Shown here: piece by piece, positions 58,879 to 64,000 of the stretch
Numbering within the stretch: position 1 is the stretch's first letter
Layout of the letters: every line of letters begins with the position of its first letter
Assembly (NCBI GenBank): GCA_029379385.1
Contig: CM055610.1
Span: 20,981,422 to 21,045,421 of the forward strand
Direction of reading: 5' to 3'
Length of the DNA stretch: 64,000 bases
Source of the DNA: Quillaja saponaria
Taxonomy: Eukaryota; Streptophyta; Magnoliopsida; Fabales; Quillajaceae
The notes under the pieces: model-generated
Seen by the model: the letters and a program-made list of their open reading frames with translations, nothing else
What the model was told of the DNA's origin: nothing
Databases searched by the model: none
Position numbers and translations under genes: made by a program

Positions 58879-61800
58879 TGTTATAACTCGATGTCGCCAC
58901 GTTAAATTAATATATATATATATATATATTTTAGTTACAAAATAATAAATATACAAACAAGTTAAAATAAATAATAACGTAATTAATTAAGATATAATTG
59001 GATATATTAAAATATGTTTTAGAATGTTTGAATATATCTGGTTGCAATGTGAAAACTAACTTATATCATTACTTGAATAAACTTGTATACATATACGTAT
59101 ATGTCAACATGTGTGTAATAAAAGAATTAATTTCTTTCACATTATTGGTAAACTTTTAATTTAAAAATTTACTTGTGAAACTTTTATTGATAAGTGTAAT
59201 AAAGGTGTAAATATATATATATATATATATATACCCACCATAATATTTATGGCTTGACCTTGACTTTACTTTCCCATTTCTTTTCTTTCTTTCACGTTTC
59301 CTTCTCCATTTTTCACGATTTCTTCTCCTCCCATTCTTGGCTATTCTAGACTCTTCTACTTTGCCTTCTTCTCTTGCTTGTCCGAACTTGTTGCCCTTCC
59401 TCATGAAGAGTTGAAGCTCGACCGTGGATGTCATCCTCCCTGCCATGAGAACCCCTCCCTTTAGCTATGGTTTAGCTTGCGTTTCAGCCTTGCTCTACCT
59501 CCTGTCATGGAGAATCTTCTTCTGTTTTGCTTGCCATGAGTCCTTATCCTTGCAGCAGCTTCGTTTAGCTTACTAGAAGTTGTTGACCAGGCTAGATAGC
59601 CACGGAACCTTAACCACCCTCTGCTGCCATGGAATTCAGCCGATAATGGAAGATGTGGGTGTCATGGTATGCAGCAGGGGATGTTCCTGTTAGAGGTGTT
59701 TTGGCTGGATTTTGTTTCTTTCCTCACTTGGCTGTAACTCACGTTGAAGGGGCTGAGATGTTCCAGCTGCTGATTGGGGCAGCAACACTCCTGTTGTTTG
59801 ACAGTGTGGTTTATGGTAGTGGTAAACGATTCCCTTGTTTTCTTTTGGTTTACTTGCTGATTTTTTTTTATGTCAATTAAGAGGTTAGATTGTATGTTGG
59901 GTAAGTTGTGAATGATAAGAACTTAAAGCTAGGATTTCTTTTTGAATGTGTTAATTAAAGATTAGAAATTTAGGAAGTTGGGATGGATGAATCAATTATA
60001 GGTTAAGGTTAAACCATGAAGGTTGATGTGGATTATTGTAAAACCTTTGTGATCTAAGTATTTTTAGTATATTGATTAATTGGAATTGTCCACATTGATT
60101 AACATTGGAATTGTTAGTATTGTTGAATTGATATAGTATACTGAGTGATTGGGATAGGTATATATATGAATAGGTAGATATACATACACATAGCAAGGAG
60201 AATTAATTGGTTTTGAAGGGTGCGGGGGACAGATTCCGTGGGTAACAGAAATTAGGTATTTTGAGTGTCTTTGGGGCAGAATTAAATTAAGAGTTCAAAA
60301 TATAAAATGTAGCTTATAGTCTTGAAATGTTGTCTGTAAAATTTCGTAACTTGCTTCCAAGTATGTTGCGAGTTATAGCTATTAGACTCCAGCTAGGTCA
60401 GACAGGATTTTCAATGCCTTATTTTCGGATCATGTAAGAAATTGAGGGGGTTAGAGACTAATTTGAGGAAAGGTTTCTAAATAATAAAGATATATATACT
60501 TGTCTATTAATAAACCTAACAAACAAAATCGGATTTCGTTTTTCCTAGAGAAAGTTATGTTCAATTAACTAAGGTAAGGTCAAAACTGTCAAAAATTCTG
60601 CGTGTTACACAATTTGATGCAACTTCAAACAATAAACTGTATTGATATGCAAATGTAAAAATTACAAATGATATACCATTATAAAGCTACATGTATCTAG
60701 TATTTTATAAATTTTACGAAACTGGATTCGGAGTTTCTTGGAGAAAAATATGACCGTTAAAGTAGACACTAGTCCAAACCTCAAGTTTGGACAGCTTTAA
60801 TATTTTTAACTCACAAAATGCTTTCTATTCTTTTCCAATGTTTTCTCCTATCATATGCTTTGTCAAGATATTTAAAAGGCCTCTTCATTGTTAACCTTAT
60901 CACTCAAAGTCTAATCCATATTAATTGACATGTAATAGTTTAACTGAAAACTTCCATAAATAAACCTATATAAGTTGAGATATAAGTTTAGTAAGCAAAA
61001 AAATATAACAATAACGTTTATAAACTAAGTAGTATTGGGAATTATGAATTTCAGTTCCGAATTCTAATGTGAACCTGATGAGACGCATGAACGCAAGTGT
61101 GAGTGACTAATGGAATCGATCACAGGTGAGTGGTTAATTGCTGCCTTTAGGGGCTAGATTAATATGTGTGATTATATGTTTATTTGAATACGCATGATAT
61201 GTGAAAAATAAGCCAGTAAAATACTTCAATAATGTATTTGAATTATGTTTGTTTGAGATTGATGGTTGTGCTTGACATTGATTGTGGTTGATAAGGGTCA
61301 ACTCGTGAACAATTTCTGAAAAATGATTTTTATCTCTGAAAATAAGATCCAGGTGCACCTTGGATACTCTTATTTGAAATCTCGAGAAATTCTGATAAAT
61401 GTTTTCTAAATTGAGTGCTCAGCCCCGGTGGGATGGATTGTGTACGGAGATTAATTTGTTGTGCGGGCGCGTAAATGCCTGGTAGGGGGTGATACTGTTG
61501 TGCGGGGCTGGGTTACTCGTTGGCCCTTTGGTTGTTTTGTTTGATATCATTGCTCTGATAAATTTGTGATTTGTGTATCATATGAATTGTGAATTTGTGA
61601 AACCTACAATGTGTATGTGTAATGTGAAATGTTATGTGAATCATGTTATATGATGATAATATATATATATATATATATGTGATATGCTTGTGTTGTGTGA
61701 TGCTAGTACCCTTTGGGTACGATTTTTCACTCACTGAGTCCGTAGGACTCACTCCTTTCCTGTGATTATTTTTTTAGTAGCAGGACCTCAAAATAAGTTA

Positions 61801-62244
61801 ACCGCTAATATGAGGTTTTGCTAAGGATTTGACAACAAGGTATGTCTCGGAATCTCATACTTGAAGTTAAGGATGAAAGTTTGCAGTCACATTAGAACTG
61901 TGGGTGTCAAATGTGGTACGATGCAATATTCTAGTACTTGTTTTGTTAATGATGTGAACGGAGCAGAACTCCTTATGGTCTTTATATTATGTTGAGTAAT
62001 AAAAAGAGTTTACAGGACTGTATTTTAAGGCATGTTCCATATTGTAAGGGACCTCTGCCGAAATTTTCAGTAAGTGTGATTTGTTGTAATCAACCAACTT
62101 TTAATGTTAACTTTTGTCTTTATAATTTCTTGGTTTTATTCATTGGTTAGTCAATAGTCATGGTCGTTCCGTTATTTGAGTTAGGGTTACGGAGGTTTGG
62201 TTACCATTCCTCCGGCCAGTCATGCCTCCATGAGGGGTGTGACA
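58879..62244. mobile_element. Candidate solo LTR of about 3.4 kb with 5-bp target duplication
   Basis: The segment starts TGTTATAACTCG, ends GGGGTGTGACA, and is bounded on both sides by AGAGA (58874-58878 and 62245-62249), as expected for an LTR retrotransposon footprint. No gag-pol reading frame lies inside. Body sequence such as 'gagtccgtaggactc' and 'cagccccggtgggatgg' has the feel of Ty3/gypsy non-coding LTRs. The short frame at 59653-59880 is not a supported gene. Caveat: the right flank also continues TGTTAT, so the left edge could be read differently. Confidence 0.6.
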
Positions 62245-62249
62245 AGAGA

Positions 62250-63526
62250 TGTTATGAACCTCCAAACACAACAACAATCACCATTGAGAATTATTGAAAA
62301 CGATGATCAAATGTTTGAATCATAATTTCTATTGTAATTATTTATATAATCCAAACTCATAAATTATAATTTTAACCAATTTCATACATCCTAAAGGTTT
62401 AGGTTTTCACTTAAACCCAAAAAAAAAAAAGTCTTAAATCAAAACTAAAAGTGATATAACCTGCTCAAAGATTGGTCTAATGGCACACCTTGCTATATAG
62501 TCAGCAATTCTCTACTTGCTGCCAGTTGTCAATCACTACAACTCATCCTTGTCGTTAACCCCATCAGCCACAATCCACCACCACCATCGACTTATCACGA
62601 CCTACTAGAGATGACGAGCATCTATCTGAACTTGTCAAAGAAGACTACAAACATCATCATGGCTTGTCAAAAATAACAATACCATTGTCAATAATCCCAA
62701 AGCCCACTATCACTCTCGAGACACGTCGAAGATAATGACAAAAATAACTACTGTTAGAACCTAACATAGACAAAGAATATAACCACCAACACGAACCACT
62801 AAACCCAAAAAAAATAACAGATTCTTTCGGTACGAAACTCAAACACCATAAAACCAACTCTCTAATTTGCCTTTAGAGGCGTTGTTTGCATGTAATATTA
62901 CCATTCCCGTAGCAGGAGTAACCTAATAACATCTCATAGTGCTTAGTGACGTAAAGTTTTTGGTCACATTTTCCATGAGAGGTCACTAGGTAACTGAAAA
63001 AAAAATATATATATATATAGGAAGATTTTTATTCTTTTTTATTCCCTTCAGGTACACGGGCATACAGGCCAAAGTCTTTTGCAATTCCCAATGATGAAAT
63101 TCCAGAGCCTAAATTAAAATTAGACTCCCCGAGTTTATTATGCTAATCTGAATTCTCATCAAGCCCATAAGTTAGGGCCTACCCTACACGAATTACCAAA
63201 ATTTTAACAATCAAGTCATTTTTAAGAGATCATTAAGTAGTTCAGAGTAGGAGAAATGGCACATGCACAAACTTCTAACAAAACCCTGGTGATATGAAGA
63301 GTTAGTAAAAAGTTGAGTATGTGCTTGTGCAAATGCTGTTTCTCCCTAAGAAGAAAGAGCCTTACAAAATAGATTTGCCTAATAATGATTAAACGATGCA
63401 GAGTTCGTAAACTGAAAGAAATGAAACTACGCTATCGATATTCCAGTAGAAGGAAATCCAATGAGCAATACAAGCCAAATATAAAGAATGTCAATGGAGT
63501 ACAAGAAATCATGGATTTCTGCTACT
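62250..63526. other. Intergenic region with the right copy of the dispersed repeat
   Basis: 62480-62720 is the diverged partner of 58640-58878. The rest, up to the V-ATPase stop codon, holds its 3' untranslated region and no recognised gene. The small frame at 63385-63567 overlaps the last exon antisense and is not supported. Confidence 0.5.
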
Positions 63527-63659
63527 TTACTCAGCACGCGATTGCCCAGCTCGGGATGAGAGGATGATGCCCACGATGAGCCCATAGAGAGCAAGAGCTT
63601 CAGCAAAGATGAGAATAAGAATCATACCAACAAATAACTTTGGCTGCTGTGCATTAGCC
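63527..63659 (-). CDS. VHA-c: V-type H+-ATPase 16 kDa proteolipid subunit c, last exon
   Basis: The exon opens after a cag acceptor and reads [18 protein letters not shown], then [17 protein letters not shown] and RAGQSRAE before the stop at 63527. This is the fourth transmembrane helix and C-terminus of subunit c, which forms the rotating membrane ring of the vacuolar proton pump. The Glu in FAEALALYG is the essential proton-carrying carboxylate. The plant family is nearly invariant here, so identification is firm. Earlier exons lie beyond the window; 63662-64000 looks like intron. Confidence 0.95.
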
Positions 63660-64000
63660 CTGAAAATGATAAGAATAAATATGAATTACCTCACTTGGTA
63701 CGAAACCTTTATCATCCAGAGGAAAATAAAACATATCACCTGTACTCATGAATGAAACAATAAATGAAGTTTGCAAACAAACTCACTATATGGTGACAAG
63801 TCATTCAACAAAGTCAAATCTTGAAACATAACAGACATAAAGAAAATCAAGCAAAAACAGATAACCACAAAGGAACCTAAAAATGCTTTGAAGATTATGT
63901 TCCTCAACTTTAAAACCCCCTTGGGCTGTACATATTTCCCACTAGCATTTGCAGTCCAAATGCCACTTCTTTGACAGAAAATAAGACTGATGTTTAGAGG
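63660..64000 (-). other. Intron of the V-ATPase subunit c gene
   Basis: AT-rich sequence before the last exon. No coding match to the proteolipid helices is seen in any frame, so the preceding exon must lie outside the window. Confidence 0.6.

Noticed and set aside
59156..59446. Basic Arg/Lys-rich 96-residue frame
   Set aside because: It is the reverse of a pyrimidine-rich tract inside the LTR candidate, low-complexity and without family resemblance.
61075..61105. CTGATGAG-type start resembling a hammerhead ribozyme core (retrozyme)
   Set aside because: The required GAAA after stem II is absent (the sequence continues acgcatgaacgcaa) and no matching stem III or cleavage-site strand was found.

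Overview
The window is nuclear DNA from a dicotyledonous plant. It is AT-rich with GT-AG introns, long AT-rich intergenic stretches and retroelement debris, and every recognisable protein is a plant family. The species cannot be read directly. A Rutaceae/Sapindales source is my working guess, from a locus that joins unusual type III polyketide synthases (PKSs) to methyltransferases; this is inference.

Layout. 1-163 (-): 5' end of a type-A response regulator. 7272-12549 (+): delta-aminolevulinic acid dehydratase, 12 coding exons, with three apparent one-base insertions in exon 1. 13165-17107 (-): ILR1-like 6 type amidohydrolase, 5 exons. 22357-46266: a candidate specialised-metabolism cluster, in order PKS-A (-), a broken SABATH methyltransferase (-), a class II O-methyltransferase (+), an intact SABATH methyltransferase (-) and PKS-B (+). 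49367-55218 (+): FBP7-like F-box protein, 11 exons, with two apparent one-base insertions. 56733-58064 (-): small GNAT-like acetyltransferase (At1g77540 type). 58879-62244: a candidate 3.4 kb solo LTR with a 5-bp target-site duplication. 63527-63659 (-): last exon of the V-ATPase proteolipid subunit c.

The cluster is the most interesting part. Its two PKSs keep the Cys-His-Asn triad but change the positions that shape the chalcone synthase (CHS) cavity: 132 is Ile, 133 is Gly or Ala, and 197 is Tyr. PKS-A also has Cys at the Phe215 gatekeeper and one extra residue just before it. The two SABATH genes lie in a segmental duplication of about 3.5 kb. One copy is dead (a nonsense codon and a lost splice acceptor). 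The other is intact and keeps the Gln and Trp that hold a carboxylate substrate in salicylate methyltransferase relatives. A CoA-primed small-cavity PKS, a carboxyl methyltransferase and an O-methyltransferase side by side would suit aromatic-acid-primed polyketides, for example quinolone/acridone-type alkaloids or other short aromatic polyketides. The product is unknown.

The intergenic DNA of the cluster holds two related Ty1/copia fragments, repeated 0.3-0.5 kb blocks and a CACTA-like insertion. The flanking genes are single-copy housekeeping types and look ordinary apart from the one-base insertions, which look like assembly errors.
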